DNA of 52,116 bases from Paraburkholderia sp. CNPSo 3274 (lineage in GTDB: Bacteria > Pseudomonadota > Gammaproteobacteria > Burkholderiales > Burkholderiaceae), in NCBI RefSeq assembly GCF_024206475.1, contig NZ_JAMBPR010000064.1, positions 1-52,116 on the forward strand, given 5' to 3'. How positions within the stretch are numbered: the stretch's first letter is position 1; each line of letters begins with the position of its first letter. The position numbers were made by a program, and so were the translations under genes. Shown one piece after another: positions 16,719-25,169 of the stretch. The notes under the pieces were generated by a model. It saw nothing but the letters and a program-made list of their open reading frames with translations. It was not told the DNA's origin and ran no database searches.

Positions 16719-17966
16719 ATGTTTGACAGAGCCGAAAGCACCATCGCCAACGTCGATCCCGAACTCTTCAAGGCGATCGAACTCGAGAACCGCCGCCAGG
16801 AAGAGCACATCGAGCTCATCGCGTCGGAAAACTACACCTCGCCCGCGGTCATGGCCGCGCAAGGTTCGCAGCTCACCAACAAGTACGCCGAAGGCTACCC
16901 CGGTAAGCGCTATTACGGCGGCTGCGAAAACGTGGATATCGTCGAGCAGCTCGCGATCGACCGCGTGAAGCAGCTGTTCGGCGCCGAAGCCGCGAACGTT
17001 CAGCCGAACTCGGGCTCGCAGGCCAACCAGGGTGTGTTCTTCGCCGTGCTCAAGCCGGGCGACACCATCATGGGCATGAGCCTCGCCGAAGGCGGTCACC
17101 TCACGCACGGCATGGCGCTGAACATGAGCGGCAAGTGGTTCAACGTCGTGAGCTACGGCCTGGACGCGAAGGAAGACATCGACTACGACGCGCTCGAAAA
17201 GCGCGCGCACGAAACGAAGCCGAAGCTGATCATCGCGGGCGCGTCGGCGTTCGCGCTGCGTATCGACTTCGAGCGTATCGCCAAGGTTGCCAAGGCGGTT
17301 GGCGCGTACTTCATGGTCGACATGGCGCACTACGCGGGTCTGATCGCCGCGGGCGTCTACCCGAACCCGGTTCCGCATGCCGACTTCGTCACCACGACCA
17401 CGCACAAGAGCCTGCGCGGCCCGCGCGGCGGCGTGATCCTGATGAAGGCGGAGTTCGAGAAGCAGATCAACTCGGCCATCTTCCCGGGCATTCAGGGCGG
17501 TCCGCTCATGCACGTCATTGCCGGTAAGGCCGTGGCGTTCAAGGAAGCGCTCTCGCCGGAATTCAAGACCTACCAGCAGCACGTGGTCGAGAACGCGCGC
17601 GTGCTGGCGGAAACGCTGGTCAAGCGCGGTCTGCGTATCGTTTCGGGCCGCACGGAAAGCCACGTGATGCTGGTGGACTTGCGCGCGAAGAACATCACCG
17701 GCAAGGCGGCTGAAGCCGTGCTTGGCGCCGCGCACATCACGGTCAACAAGAACGCGATCCCGAACGACCCGGAAAAGCCGTTCGTGACGAGCGGTATCCG
17801 TCTCGGTTCGCCGGCCATGACGACGCGCGGCTTTGGCGTGAAGGAAGCCGAGCAGGTGGGCAACCTGATTGCCGACGTGCTCGACAATCCGGAAGACGCC
17901 GCGACGATCGAGCGCGTCAAGGCGCAAGTCGCCGAGCTGACGAAGCGTTTCCCGGTTTACCGCTAA
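16719..17966 (+). CDS. glyA: Serine hydroxymethyltransferase GlyA
   Basis: GlyA is a PLP enzyme that converts serine and tetrahydrofolate to glycine and 5,10-methylene-tetrahydrofolate, the main one-carbon source. The 415-residue protein starts at the ATG at 16719 (MFDRAESTIANVDPE). It has HIELIASENYTSPAVM, the PNSGSQANQGV region, FMVDMAHYAGLIAAGVYPNP and the PLP-lysine motif TTTTHKSLRGPRGG. Upstream in-frame codons lie in the untranslated leader that carries the riboswitch-like element. It is followed 15 bp later by nrdR, probably in the same transcript. Confidence 0.98.
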   Translation: MFDRAESTIANVDPELFKAIELENRRQEEHIELIASENYTSPAVMAAQGSQLTNKYAEGYPGKRYYGGCENVDIVEQLAIDRVKQLFGAEAANVQPNSGSQANQGVFFAVLKPGDTIMGMSLAEGGHLTHGMALNMSGKWFNVVSYGLDAKEDIDYDALEKRAHETKPKLIIAGASAFALRIDFERIAKVAKAVGAYFMVDMAHYAGLIAAGVYPNPVPHADFVTTTTHKSLRGPRGGVILMKAEFEKQINSAIFPGIQGGPLMHVIAGKAVAFKEALSPEFKTYQQHVVENARVLAETLVKRGLRIVSGRTESHVMLVDLRAKNITGKAAEAVLGAAHITVNKNAIPNDPEKPFVTSGIRLGSPAMTTRGFGVKEAEQVGNLIADVLDNPEDAATIERVKAQVAELTKRFPVYR

Positions 17967-17981
17967 GCCACGCGAAAACCC

Positions 17982-18464
17982 ATGCGCTGCCCCTTTTGCC
18001 GGCACGAAGACACGCAGGTCGTCGACTCGCGCGTGTCCGAAGACGGCGCCGCGATCCGGCGCCGCCGCCGCTGCCCGGCCTGCGACAAGCGTTTCACGAC
18101 GTACGAGCGGGTCGAGCTGGCGATGCCGGCGATCGTCAAGAAGGATGGCAGCCGCACGGAATTCGACCGCCGCAAGATCGTGGCGAGCATGCAACTGGCG
18201 CTGCGCAAGCGCCCGGTTGCGGCCGATGCAATCGACGCGGCGGTTGCCCGTATCGAGTATCAATTGCTCGGCAGCGGCGAGCGCGAAGTGCGCAGCGAGC
18301 GCCTTGGCGAGCTCGTAATGGGCGAATTGCGCGAACTCGACAAGGTCGCGTTCGTACGGTTTGCTTCGGTGTACCGACGCTTCGAGGACGTCTCCGAATT
18401 CGAAGACGTGATCGAGGAATTCCGCCGCGCGGGTGCTGCCAACAACCCCACGAAAAAGCGCTGA
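17982..18464 (+). CDS. nrdR: Transcriptional repressor NrdR
   Basis: NrdR represses ribonucleotide reductase operons in response to ATP/dATP levels. The 160-residue protein starts with the zinc ribbon MRCPFCRHEDTQVVDSR ... RRRRCPACDKRFTTYER (CxxC and CxxC), then the ATP-cone domain from about residue 49 (PAIVKKDGSRTEFDRRKIVASMQLALRKRP). It ends with the conserved VAFVRFASVYRRFEDVSEFEDVIEE. It sits 15 bp after glyA, a gene pair common in Burkholderiaceae. Confidence 0.97.
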   Translation: MRCPFCRHEDTQVVDSRVSEDGAAIRRRRRCPACDKRFTTYERVELAMPAIVKKDGSRTEFDRRKIVASMQLALRKRPVAADAIDAAVARIEYQLLGSGEREVRSERLGELVMGELRELDKVAFVRFASVYRRFEDVSEFEDVIEEFRRAGAANNPTKKR

Positions 18465-18621
18465 GCGCATTCGCATTTTCCTTCCCTCCTGCCAGGCCGT
18501 TGTCGTAACGCTCGCATTCTCGCGAGCCGACGCTGCGCGCGCCAGCTAGCCGTTCGGCTAATTGTTTCGTTTCGCTTTCGTCCGTAGATTGATGGCAATC
18601 CGCACAAACTAAGGATTGCTG

Positions 18622-19158
18622 ATGAAGTACGGAGGATTCACGCTCATTGAGACGATGGTCGTCATCGTCTTGCTGGCGATCTGCGCAACGATTTCCACGC
18701 CCGTATTCACCGCGTGGCGCGTGCGCGATCAGGTCGACGCCCGCGCCAACGCAATGCTCGTCACACTCGCCTACGCACGCAACGAGGCAATACGGCGCAA
18801 GTCGCGCATTGCCGTTTGCCGCGTCGACGCCGCGCACAATTGCCTTGCGGCGGCCAAAGCGTGTCCGTCCGGTATTGCCGACTGGTCCTGCGGCTGGGCC
18901 GTCATGATCGAGCGTGCCGGAGCGTCGATCCCGTTGCGCATCCAGCCGGCGCTCGACGCGATTTCCGTGGCGTCGGGGCTCACTGCCATCACGTTTTCGC
19001 CACCGGCGGGGCAGACCATCGGCAGCTTGCGCAACTTCGAGATTGCCCCGCGGGCCACCTCGGCTGCACCACGCGGCGCGGGCTGGCGTCGCTGCATACG
19101 CATCGCGGCGGGGGGCCGCGCACGCATCAGCGACGGCGCATGCACGGGGGCGTCATGA
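18622..19158 (+). CDS. GspH/FimT-type minor pseudopilin
   Basis: This is a type IV pilus minor pilin of the FimT/GspH group, used to prime pilus assembly. The 178-residue precursor has a very short leader and the prepilin peptidase site MKYGG|FTLIETMVVIVLLAI with glutamate at +5. AAGGA lies six bases before the ATG at 18622; a TTG at 18616 is less likely. It is the first gene of a five-gene run of prepilin-type proteins. The stop overlaps the next start (ATGA at 19155-19158). Confidence 0.88.
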   Translation: MKYGGFTLIETMVVIVLLAICATISTPVFTAWRVRDQVDARANAMLVTLAYARNEAIRRKSRIAVCRVDAAHNCLAAAKACPSGIADWSCGWAVMIERAGASIPLRIQPALDAISVASGLTAITFSPPAGQTIGSLRNFEIAPRATSAAPRGAGWRRCIRIAAGGRARISDGACTGAS

Positions 19159-19583
19159 GCCGGGTGAGCGAGCGCGGCCTGCGCGGGTCGACGCTGCTTG
19201 AAGTCGCCATTGCGCTTGGCGTCATGGCGATGTGCGGGCTCGGCCTGTTGAGCACGCAGCTCGGGCTGGCCCGGCACGCGCAACTGGCAGCGGCGCGCGA
19301 GCGCGCGGCGTTTGCCGCTGACGCCATTGCCGAAGCTGCACGCGTGACAGGTGCAACGTTCGCCACGTCTGATCGATGGAAGGCGCTGACGGCGAGCGTC
19401 GTGCCCGAAGGGCGGCTGACCACCTCGAGCGCGGGAGGCGACGCATCGATCGCGTCCGTGAGTTGGGCGGCTACACCGTTGCGCGCAGCGTCGGGATCGA
19501 CGGCGGTTTCGCAGGTTGCGCCGTGTATCGATGCCACGGGGTCCGCTGGGCGCGCCTGCGTCGCCCTGGCGTTTCTGCGATGA
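19155..19583 (+). CDS. pilV: Type IV pilus minor pilin PilV-like
   Basis: The 142-residue protein has a prepilin leader with cleavage predicted at RG|STLLEVAIALGVMAMCG, so serine replaces phenylalanine at +1 and glutamate is kept at +5. The position after FimT/GspH and before PilW matches the usual order fimT-pilV-pilW-pilX. Both ends overlap neighbours by ATGA, which points to translational coupling. The short length and divergent C-terminus make the name mainly positional. Confidence 0.75.
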   Translation: MSRVSERGLRGSTLLEVAIALGVMAMCGLGLLSTQLGLARHAQLAAARERAAFAADAIAEAARVTGATFATSDRWKALTASVVPEGRLTTSSAGGDASIASVSWAATPLRAASGSTAVSQVAPCIDATGSAGRACVALAFLR

Positions 19584-20377
19584 CCAGGCGTTTCGCCCAC
19601 GTGCGCCAGCAGGCCGGCCACACCCTGCTCGAACTGACGATCGCCGTGGCGCTGGGCCTCGTGGTGACGCTTGGCGCGCTCTCGGCTTATCGTACGCAGC
19701 GCCAGGCCTATGCGCAGGCGAGCGACGCCGCGCGCGTCCACGAGGCCGGCATGAATGCGTTGATGCTGATCGGCGAGCAGATCCAGATGGCCGGCTTTGT
19801 TGCCGCGGACGCACGCTCGCCGCTCGCCGGCCCCGCGATCTTCGGCTGCGCGGCCGGGCGCCCGACCGGTGCCAACGCGGCGCTTGCCTGCGAGTCGCTG
19901 TCGAGCCGCTCCGATGGGTTGGCCGTGCGCTATCAAGGCGACAGTGCATCGACGTGGCCCGCTGCAAACGGCCAGGTTACCGACTGCCTTGGACAGGCGG
20001 TTGGCGTGGCCGGCGTGGAGATCGTGAACCGCTATCACGCCAGGGTGAGCGGGTCGACCGGCGAGAGCGAGCTTTACTGCGAGGGCTCCGGCAAGGTCGG
20101 CACGGCGCAGCCGCTCGTCGAGGGCGTCGAGCGTTTGCGCCTGCGCTACTGGACGGCGGGCGCGGCGCAGGCGGCCGAGGCTTCGGCGCTCGCGCGCGAT
20201 CGGTGGGCGTCGGTCGTGGCGGTCGATCTGTGTGTGCTGGTGCGCGGCGCGGCCTTCGCACGGCGTACGCGCTACACCGATTGCGATGGTGTGCAGGCGG
20301 TCGGCGCGGATGGGCGCGCGCGACAAGCGTTCTGGCGGCACATCGTGCTGCGTAACGTTCTGCCGGCAGCGTCATGA
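19580..20377 (+). CDS. pilW: Type IV pilus assembly protein PilW-like minor pilin
   Basis: The 265-residue protein has a prepilin-type N-terminus with cleavage at QAG|HTLLELTIAVALGLVVTLG. A typical PilW body follows: YRTQRQAYAQASDAARVHEAGMNALMLIGEQIQMAGFV, then GVEIVNRYHARVSG and EGVERLRLRYWTAG. PilW is a minor pilin of the tip or priming complex. The start at 19580 overlaps the pilV stop and the stop overlaps the pilX start, both as ATGA. Confidence 0.85.
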   Translation: MTRRFAHVRQQAGHTLLELTIAVALGLVVTLGALSAYRTQRQAYAQASDAARVHEAGMNALMLIGEQIQMAGFVAADARSPLAGPAIFGCAAGRPTGANAALACESLSSRSDGLAVRYQGDSASTWPAANGQVTDCLGQAVGVAGVEIVNRYHARVSGSTGESELYCEGSGKVGTAQPLVEGVERLRLRYWTAGAAQAAEASALARDRWASVVAVDLCVLVRGAAFARRTRYTDCDGVQAVGADGRARQAFWRHIVLRNVLPAAS

Positions 20378-20910
20378 GAACGAGCCTTCGCGGGAAGCGT
20401 CGCACACGCGCCGCGCGTCACGGCGTGGCGCTCCCAGTCGTGCTGCTTGTCGTCGCGATGATGCTCGTGACGTCGGCGGCGTGGTTCGAGGCAGCGCTGC
20501 TGACGCGGCGCAACGCAGATGCCGTCACCGATCATTTGCAGTCCTTCCATGCCGCCGACGCCGCGCTCGTGTTGTGCTCGCGTGCGCTGACGAATGGCTC
20601 GATGGCCGAGTCTGCGGTTGCCACGCAATCAGGCGAGCCGCAAGCCTGGCGTAGGCAGGACAGCTTCGAGCGGCAGGCGGTCGCGCCCGTTGCCGCGTGG
20701 CGGGGGTCCGGGCGCGCGCCGCAATGCTTCGTCGAGGCCTGGCGCATGGAGAGCCGTCCGCTGGCTCGCGCGTATCTCGTGACGGCGCGAGGCTTCGGCG
20801 CATCGGAAGACACGCAAAGCTGGCTTCAGGACCAGTTGGTCATCGAAGCCGCGGGTGACGCGACACGCGTCGAGCATCACTGGCGTCACGTCGTCGCGAG
20901 GCCGTTTTGA
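20374..20910 (+). CDS. pilX: Type IV pilus minor pilin PilX-like
   Basis: The 178-residue protein carries a PilX-type N-terminus, RHG|VALPVVLLVVAMMLVTSAAWFEAALL. As in other PilX proteins it lacks the usual glutamate at +5. The rest has few recognisable motifs apart from HAADAALVLCSRAL, which resembles the PilX region with A-A-E/D-A-AL. It is coupled to pilW by an ATGA overlap. The name rests on N-terminal type and gene order. Confidence 0.78.
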   Translation: MRTSLRGKRRTRAARHGVALPVVLLVVAMMLVTSAAWFEAALLTRRNADAVTDHLQSFHAADAALVLCSRALTNGSMAESAVATQSGEPQAWRRQDSFERQAVAPVAAWRGSGRAPQCFVEAWRMESRPLARAYLVTARGFGASEDTQSWLQDQLVIEAAGDATRVEHHWRHVVARPF

Positions 20911-20930
20911 CGCGGCGAACGGGAGGAAAG

Positions 20931-21362
20931 ATGAAGCGCAACCGGTACAACGCGTTCACACTGCTCGAACTGGTCATCGCGCTGGCGGTGGCCGCAATCG
21001 TCGCGGCCTTCGCGTTGCCGGGGTGGAGCGCGCAGATCGCGCGGGGACATCGCGTCGACGCCGTGGCCGCGCTCCATCGCGCAGCGCAACTCGTCGATAT
21101 GCAGAGCGCGTCGATGGCGTCTTTGCCCACGGGATTCGACCAGGCTCCGCCGACGGGAACGCCCATCTACCGCTTGCGCCTGATGCCCGCCGACGCGTCC
21201 AACGGCGGCTACGCCATCGTGGCCGAGCCTGTGGAAGCCGGCCCGATGCGTGGCGATGCGTGCGGCGCCTTCGTACTCGACGCAACCGGCGCGCGTAGCA
21301 ATCACGTTGCAGGCGGTGGCGTTGTCGCGGCGGGTACGCAGATGTGCTGGAGGGACCGGTGA
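20931..21362 (+). CDS. PilE-like type IV pilin
   Basis: This 143-residue protein is a PilE/major-pilin-like prepilin. The ATG at 20931 follows GGGAGGAAAG, a strong ribosome site; a possible upstream start at 20907 is not needed. The N-terminus reads MKRNRYNA|FTLLELVIALAVAAIVAAFALP, with an alanine rather than the usual glycine before the cleavage point. Near the C-terminus lies a cysteine pair (GDACGAFVLDATGARS ... GTQMCWRD), as in pilins with a disulfide loop. It ends the minor pilin operon. Confidence 0.85.
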   Translation: MKRNRYNAFTLLELVIALAVAAIVAAFALPGWSAQIARGHRVDAVAALHRAAQLVDMQSASMASLPTGFDQAPPTGTPIYRLRLMPADASNGGYAIVAEPVEAGPMRGDACGAFVLDATGARSNHVAGGGVVAAGTQMCWRDR

Positions 21363-21391
21363 GCGCGTTGGAGCCGCGCAGCGGGCGGCGA

Positions 21392-21865
21392 TCAGCCGGT
21401 GAGGTCGTCTTCGTCCGAACTGGCGCGGGCAGGCGGGTTCGCAGTGGCGCCGCGCTGGCGCCGCACCTGCTGCCACACGCGATACGCCTCCCACGCCGTA
21501 AAGGCGAGGCCGCCCCACTTGATGATGGGGCGCGCAGCCGAAACGATGCTCGCACGCAGCGGCTTCGCCACGATGAGCGAGACGAGCGAACTGATTAGCG
21601 GATATTCCTTGAGCAGGCTGCCGAGGCCGGAAGCCACGCCGCCGCCAGCGCCGGGGCGTCCGAATCCGGGCACCACGAAGCGCAGCCAGCTGAAGTTCGT
21701 GACCGTCGCTCGGATGTCCACGAGCGCTTCAGCCATTTCGGCGCGCTCGACGCTCGCTCGCACCAGCAGCAGTTCCTTGCGCAGCGCGCGCAGCTGAGGC
21801 GTCGACAGGTCGTGCGAGCGGCCGCGGCGGGGGCGAAAAGCGGTGTCCGGTCGTGATTGGTTCAT
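21392..21865 (-). CDS. DUF3318-type protein linked to a YqjD/YqjE operon
   Basis: This 157-residue protein, probably DUF3318, has a charged N-terminus and a helical segment (LRALRKELLLVRASVERAEMAEALVDI). Then come a Gly-rich stretch and a hydrophobic region (LISSLVSLIVAKPLRASIVSAARPIIKWGGLAFTAWEAYRVW). It follows the YqjE-type gene on the minus strand, 15 bp downstream, and is convergent with pilE. YqjD-YqjE-YqjK genes in E. coli encode small inner-membrane proteins, YqjD binding ribosomes in stationary phase. The exact role here is unknown. Confidence 0.7.
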   Translation of the reverse strand: MNQSRPDTAFRPRRGRSHDLSTPQLRALRKELLLVRASVERAEMAEALVDIRATVTNFSWLRFVVPGFGRPGAGGGVASGLGSLLKEYPLISSLVSLIVAKPLRASIVSAARPIIKWGGLAFTAWEAYRVWQQVRRQRGATANPPARASSDEDDLTG

Positions 21866-21880
21866 GGCGTCGGCTGGCGG

Positions 21881-22267
21881 CTAGGGGTTGCGCAGGACAT
21901 CTCGGTCTTTCTCGAATTCCTCGAGCGTCGCCTGGAATACGAGTGGCGCAGTGTGCAGCCCGCGGCGCGCCTTCAGGCCGCAGAAAATCGCCGCGATCGC
22001 ATAAACGATCGTGAGACCGGCGAGCGCCTCCCAGCGGTACGTGTCCCAGAAGGCGATGGCAATGAGCGCCGTGAGCGCGATCAGGGCAAGCATCGCGAAC
22101 ATCATCCCCGCGAGGCCAAGGAACAGCACGCCGATGAGGCGGTCCTTCTCCTCGGCGAGTTCGATGCCGATCAGTTCTAGCCGCGTCTGTAGCATCGCGG
22201 ACGCGGAGCCGAGCAGTCGGCGCAACGGCCCGTGTTCGTGTCGCTGCGAGTGGGTGTCTGTCGTCAT
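21881..22267 (-). CDS. YqjE-like small membrane protein (phage holin superfamily 3_6)
   Basis: The 128-residue protein has an amphipathic N-terminus (LLGSASAMLQTRLELIGIELAEEKDRLIG) and two transmembrane helices (VLFLGLAGMMFAMLALIALTALIAIAFW and ALAGLTIVYAIAAIFCGLK). This is the YqjE family, often annotated as a phage holin by homology; there is no prophage here. I chose the ATG at 22267 (MTTDTHSQ); a longer start at 22375 adds an unrelated hydrophobic segment. It sits between the DUF883 and DUF3318 genes. Confidence 0.8.
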   Translation of the reverse strand: MTTDTHSQRHEHGPLRRLLGSASAMLQTRLELIGIELAEEKDRLIGVLFLGLAGMMFAMLALIALTALIAIAFWDTYRWEALAGLTIVYAIAAIFCGLKARRGLHTAPLVFQATLEEFEKDRDVLRNP

Positions 22268-22472
22268 GGCGATGGCGGGTGGCGCAGGCAGATGCCCGAG
22301 CAATGCGCAAGAAAGAACGCAAGAAAAAACAGCGAACTGGATCGCCCGACGAAACCAGGCGATGCGGCGGGCCACGCCGGCGAAGAGCCGTCAGGCAAGC
22401 GCTGCCAGCGACTGGTCGAGCGCACCGCGCGAGCGGCCCTGAGACCGCCCGCGTGGCGCGGCGAGCGCCGAT

Positions 22473-22775
22473 TTATTTGCGGTTGATCAGCAAACCGACC
22501 AGCACGCCCACACCGGCGGCGATCCCGATCGACGCCCACGGATGCTCGTGGACATAGTCGTCGGTCGCGCGTGCCGCTTTCTTGCCTTTCTCGACCACGA
22601 CCACCTGGACGTCGGCGGCCTTCTCTTTTGCCTGCTTCAGACGCGAGAGTGCCGTTTCTCGCAACTCCGAAGCGCGCTCGCCCGTAGCGCTCGCAGCCTG
22701 CTTGAGCAGGTCCTCTGCATCTGCGAGGACGGTTTTGATATCGGACATCAGCCTCTCCTTGTTGACCTCTGACAT
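22473..22775 (-). CDS. YqjD/ElaB-like DUF883 membrane-anchored protein
   Basis: The 100-residue protein has a long amphipathic helix (DIKTVLADAEDLLKQAASATGERASELRETALSRLKQAKEKAADV) and a C-terminal glycine-rich tail-anchor (ASIGIAAGVGVLVGLLINRK). That is the DUF883 layout. E. coli YqjD and ElaB are inner-membrane, C-tail-anchored proteins that bind 70S ribosomes and respond to stationary phase or stress. It starts the run with the YqjE- and DUF3318-type genes, about 205 bp upstream of YqjE. Confidence 0.88.
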   Translation of the reverse strand: MSEVNKERLMSDIKTVLADAEDLLKQAASATGERASELRETALSRLKQAKEKAADVQVVVVEKGKKAARATDDYVHEHPWASIGIAAGVGVLVGLLINRK

Positions 22776-23124
22776 TGACTGGCTCCCATCGTGTCACATC
22801 ACGCGTGAATCGTAACAAAGATACGGGCGCTGGCAAGCGTGACGCGCCGCCACGACCTGCGAATTCGCACGATCCGTTCCCGCGAACGTGCGTGGACGGG
22901 GTTTTGGATCCCGCTCACCAAAGAAGCGCGGTGAGAGTCATAGATTTGGTCCGGCACCTAAAGTTTCCTCCAACCGGTTCAAAATTACAAAAACTCATAC
23001 CGGTGTGAGGCGATGTTCGTTCGCGGGGCGCAACCAGGGCCTGTATGCTTGAGCGTTGTAAACGTCCGCTGGATCAACGGATTTTTCGATCAAACCCGTT
23101 CACCTCGTTCAAAGGAACCGCACC
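22776..23124. other. Divergent promoter region between the YqjD-like and peroxiredoxin genes
   Basis: This 349-bp gap between divergent starts holds no coding sequence. It has AT-rich patches near 22795-22825 and 22975-23000 (CAAAATTACAAAAACTC). I could not identify a clear OxyR site. AAAGGAAC lies just before the peroxiredoxin ATG. Confidence 0.4.
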
Positions 23125-23763
23125 ATGAGTCTACGTCTTGGCGATATCGCACCCGACTTCGAGCAGGATTCGAGCATTGGCCACATCAAGTTTCACGAGT
23201 GGCTCGGCAATAGCTGGGGCGTGCTGTTTTCACACCCGGCCGACTTCACACCGGTCTGCACGACCGAGCTTGGCCTGACCGCCAAGCTCAAGAACGAATT
23301 CGAGAAGCGTAACGTGAAGACGATTGCGCTTTCGGTGGATACCGCACAGTCGCACAACGAGTGGATCAAGGACATCAACGAGACGCAGGCAGCGAGCGTC
23401 GGCTTCCCGATTCTCGCGGACGGCGACCGCAAGGTGTCCGCGCTGTACGACATGATCCATCCGAACGCGAACGAGACGCTCACCGTGCGCTCGCTGTTCG
23501 TGATCGACCCGAACAAGAAGGTGCGCCTCATCATCACCTATCCGGCGAGTACAGGCCGCAACTTCGACGAAGTGCTGCGCGTGATCGACTCGCTGCAGCT
23601 CACCGACAACTACCAGGTCGCGACGCCCGGCAACTGGAAGCAGGGCGACGACGTCGTGATCGTTCCGTCGCTGAAGGACGAAGAAGTCCTCAAGCAGAAG
23701 TTCCCGAAGGGCTACAAGGCCCTGCGTCCGTATCTGCGCATGACGCCGCAGCCGAACAAGTAA
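23125..23763 (+). CDS. 1-Cys peroxiredoxin (Prx6 family)
   Basis: This thiol peroxidase reduces H2O2 and organic hydroperoxides. The 212-residue protein has the Prx6 layout: PADFTPVCTTELG with the peroxidatic cysteine at residue 45, LSVDTAQSHNEWIKDI, FPILADGDRKVSALYDM, and the C-terminal extension PGNWKQGDDVVIVPSL. I see only that one cysteine in the translation, so it is a 1-Cys enzyme needing an external reductant. It is monocistronic and ends at a terminator shared with gcdH. Confidence 0.95.
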   Translation: MSLRLGDIAPDFEQDSSIGHIKFHEWLGNSWGVLFSHPADFTPVCTTELGLTAKLKNEFEKRNVKTIALSVDTAQSHNEWIKDINETQAASVGFPILADGDRKVSALYDMIHPNANETLTVRSLFVIDPNKKVRLIITYPASTGRNFDEVLRVIDSLQLTDNYQVATPGNWKQGDDVVIVPSLKDEEVLKQKFPKGYKALRPYLRMTPQPNK

Positions 23764-23796
23764 GCCGTTCGGGCAACGTCCGCGCTGCACGGGCGC

Positions 23797-23836
23797 CAAA
23801 AAAACGCCGCACGAGACAAGTCGTGCGGCGTTTTTT
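23797..23836. terminator. Bidirectional terminator between the peroxiredoxin gene and gcdH
   Basis: A 14-bp perfect stem, AAAACGCCGCACGA with TCGTGCGGCGTTTT (23801-23814 with 23821-23834), has A/T runs on both flanks. Confidence 0.9.
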
Positions 23837-23866
23837 ATGAGCCGGCGACGCCGGACAGGGCGGCGA

Positions 23867-25057
23867 TCAGAAGAACGCCTGAATGCCCGTTTGTGCGCGG
23901 CCGAGGATCAGCGCGTGGATGTCGTGCGTGCCCTCGTACGTGTTCACCACTTCGAGGTTCACGAGGTGACGGGCCACGCCGAACTCGTCGGAAATACCGT
24001 TGCCGCCCAACATGTCGCGGGCGAGACGCGCGATGTCGAGTGACTTGCCGCACGAGTTGCGCTTCATGATCGACGTGATCTCGACGGCCGCCGTGCCTTC
24101 GTCCTTCATGCGGCCAAGACGCAGGCAACCCTGCAGGCCGAGCGTGATTTCCGTTTGCATGTCGGCGAGCTTCTTCTGGATCAGCTGGTTCGCGGCAAGC
24201 GGGCGGCCAAACTGCTTGCGGTCGAGCACGTACTGGCGCGCGGTGTGCCAGCACGATTCCGCGGCGCCGAGCGCGCCCCAGGCGATGCCGTAGCGCGCCG
24301 AGTTCAGGCAGGTGAACGGGCCGCGCAGGCCCTTTACGTCCGGCATGAGGTTCTCTTCCGGCACGAACACTTCGTCGAGCACGATTTCGCCCGTGATCGA
24401 GGCGCGCAGGCCCACCTTGCCGTGGATCGCGGGCGCCGAGAGACCCTTCCACCCTTTCTCGAGAATGAAGCCGCGAATGTCGTCCTTGCCGTCTTCCTCG
24501 AGCTTCGCCCAGACGACGAAGACGTCGGCGATCGGCGAGTTCGTGATCCACATCTTCGCGCCCGAGAGCGAGTAGCCGCCGTTCACCTTCTTCGCACGCG
24601 TGACCATGCTGCCCGGGTCCGAGCCGTGGTTCGGCTCCGTGAGGCCGAAGCAGCCGATCCACTCGCCGCTGGCGAGCTTGGGCAGGTACTTCTGCTTTTG
24701 CGCTTCCGAGCCGAATTCGAAGATCGGCACCATCACGAGCGACGACTGCACCGACATCATCGAGCGATAGCCCGAGTCGACGCGCTCCACTTCGCGCGCG
24801 ATCAGGCCGTAGGCCACGTAATTGAGACCGGGGCCGCCGTATTGCTCAGGAATCGTCGGGCCGAGCAGGCCGACTTCGCCCATCTCGCGGAAGATCGAGG
24901 CGTCCGTCTTCTCGTGGCGGAACGCTTCCAGCACGCGCGGCGCGAGCTTGCCCTGGGCGTACGCGGCGGCGGCGTCGCGCACCATGCGCTCCTCTTCGGT
25001 GAGCTGCTGGTCGAGCAGAAGCGGGTCTTCCCAATGGAACTGGGCGTGTGCGGCCAT
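23867..25057 (-). CDS. gcdH: Glutaryl-CoA dehydrogenase (acyl-CoA dehydrogenase family)
   Basis: The 396-residue FAD enzyme oxidises and decarboxylates glutaryl-CoA to crotonyl-CoA in lysine, hydroxylysine and tryptophan catabolism. The GCDH-specific motif GYRSMMSVQSSLVM is present, with FGLTEPNHGSDPGSM, KMWITNSPIADVFVVW and RDMLGGNGISDEFGVARH. The catalytic glutamate is in NTYEGTHDIHALI. It is divergent from an IclR-family gene across 112 bp with a perfect 17-bp palindrome, so that regulator probably controls it. Confidence 0.95.
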   Translation of the reverse strand: MAAHAQFHWEDPLLLDQQLTEEERMVRDAAAAYAQGKLAPRVLEAFRHEKTDASIFREMGEVGLLGPTIPEQYGGPGLNYVAYGLIAREVERVDSGYRSMMSVQSSLVMVPIFEFGSEAQKQKYLPKLASGEWIGCFGLTEPNHGSDPGSMVTRAKKVNGGYSLSGAKMWITNSPIADVFVVWAKLEEDGKDDIRGFILEKGWKGLSAPAIHGKVGLRASITGEIVLDEVFVPEENLMPDVKGLRGPFTCLNSARYGIAWGALGAAESCWHTARQYVLDRKQFGRPLAANQLIQKKLADMQTEITLGLQGCLRLGRMKDEGTAAVEITSIMKRNSCGKSLDIARLARDMLGGNGISDEFGVARHLVNLEVVNTYEGTHDIHALILGRAQTGIQAFF

Positions 25058-25111
25058 GGTGTCTCTCCTTTCCTCAAATCCTTGAAATGGGCGAATTTGC
25101 GCTTGACGCGA

Positions 25112-25128
25112 GTTCCGCTATGCGGAAC
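25112..25128. promoter_or_regulatory. Perfect palindrome between gcdH and the IclR gene
   Basis: GTTCCGC-TAT-GCGGAAC is a 17-bp sequence with perfect 7-bp arms, placed between the divergent starts at 25057 and 25170. Its form fits an IclR-family operator. Regulation of gcdH by the neighbouring IclR protein is inferred from placement. Confidence 0.75.
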
Positions 25129-25169
25129 AATGTTTTGCATATCGACTTTAGTGTAGCACCAGGGCGCCC

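Noticed and set aside
15462..18476. A 1004-residue minus-strand open frame running through glyA and nrdR
   Set aside because: Only its last 248 residues match a protein family (SDR). The rest is antisense to clearly real genes and is explained by GC-skewed codon use.
21881..22267. Prophage remnant suggested by a holin-family protein
   Set aside because: The gene is a YqjE-type chromosomal membrane protein beside DUF883 and DUF3318 genes; no other phage gene is near.
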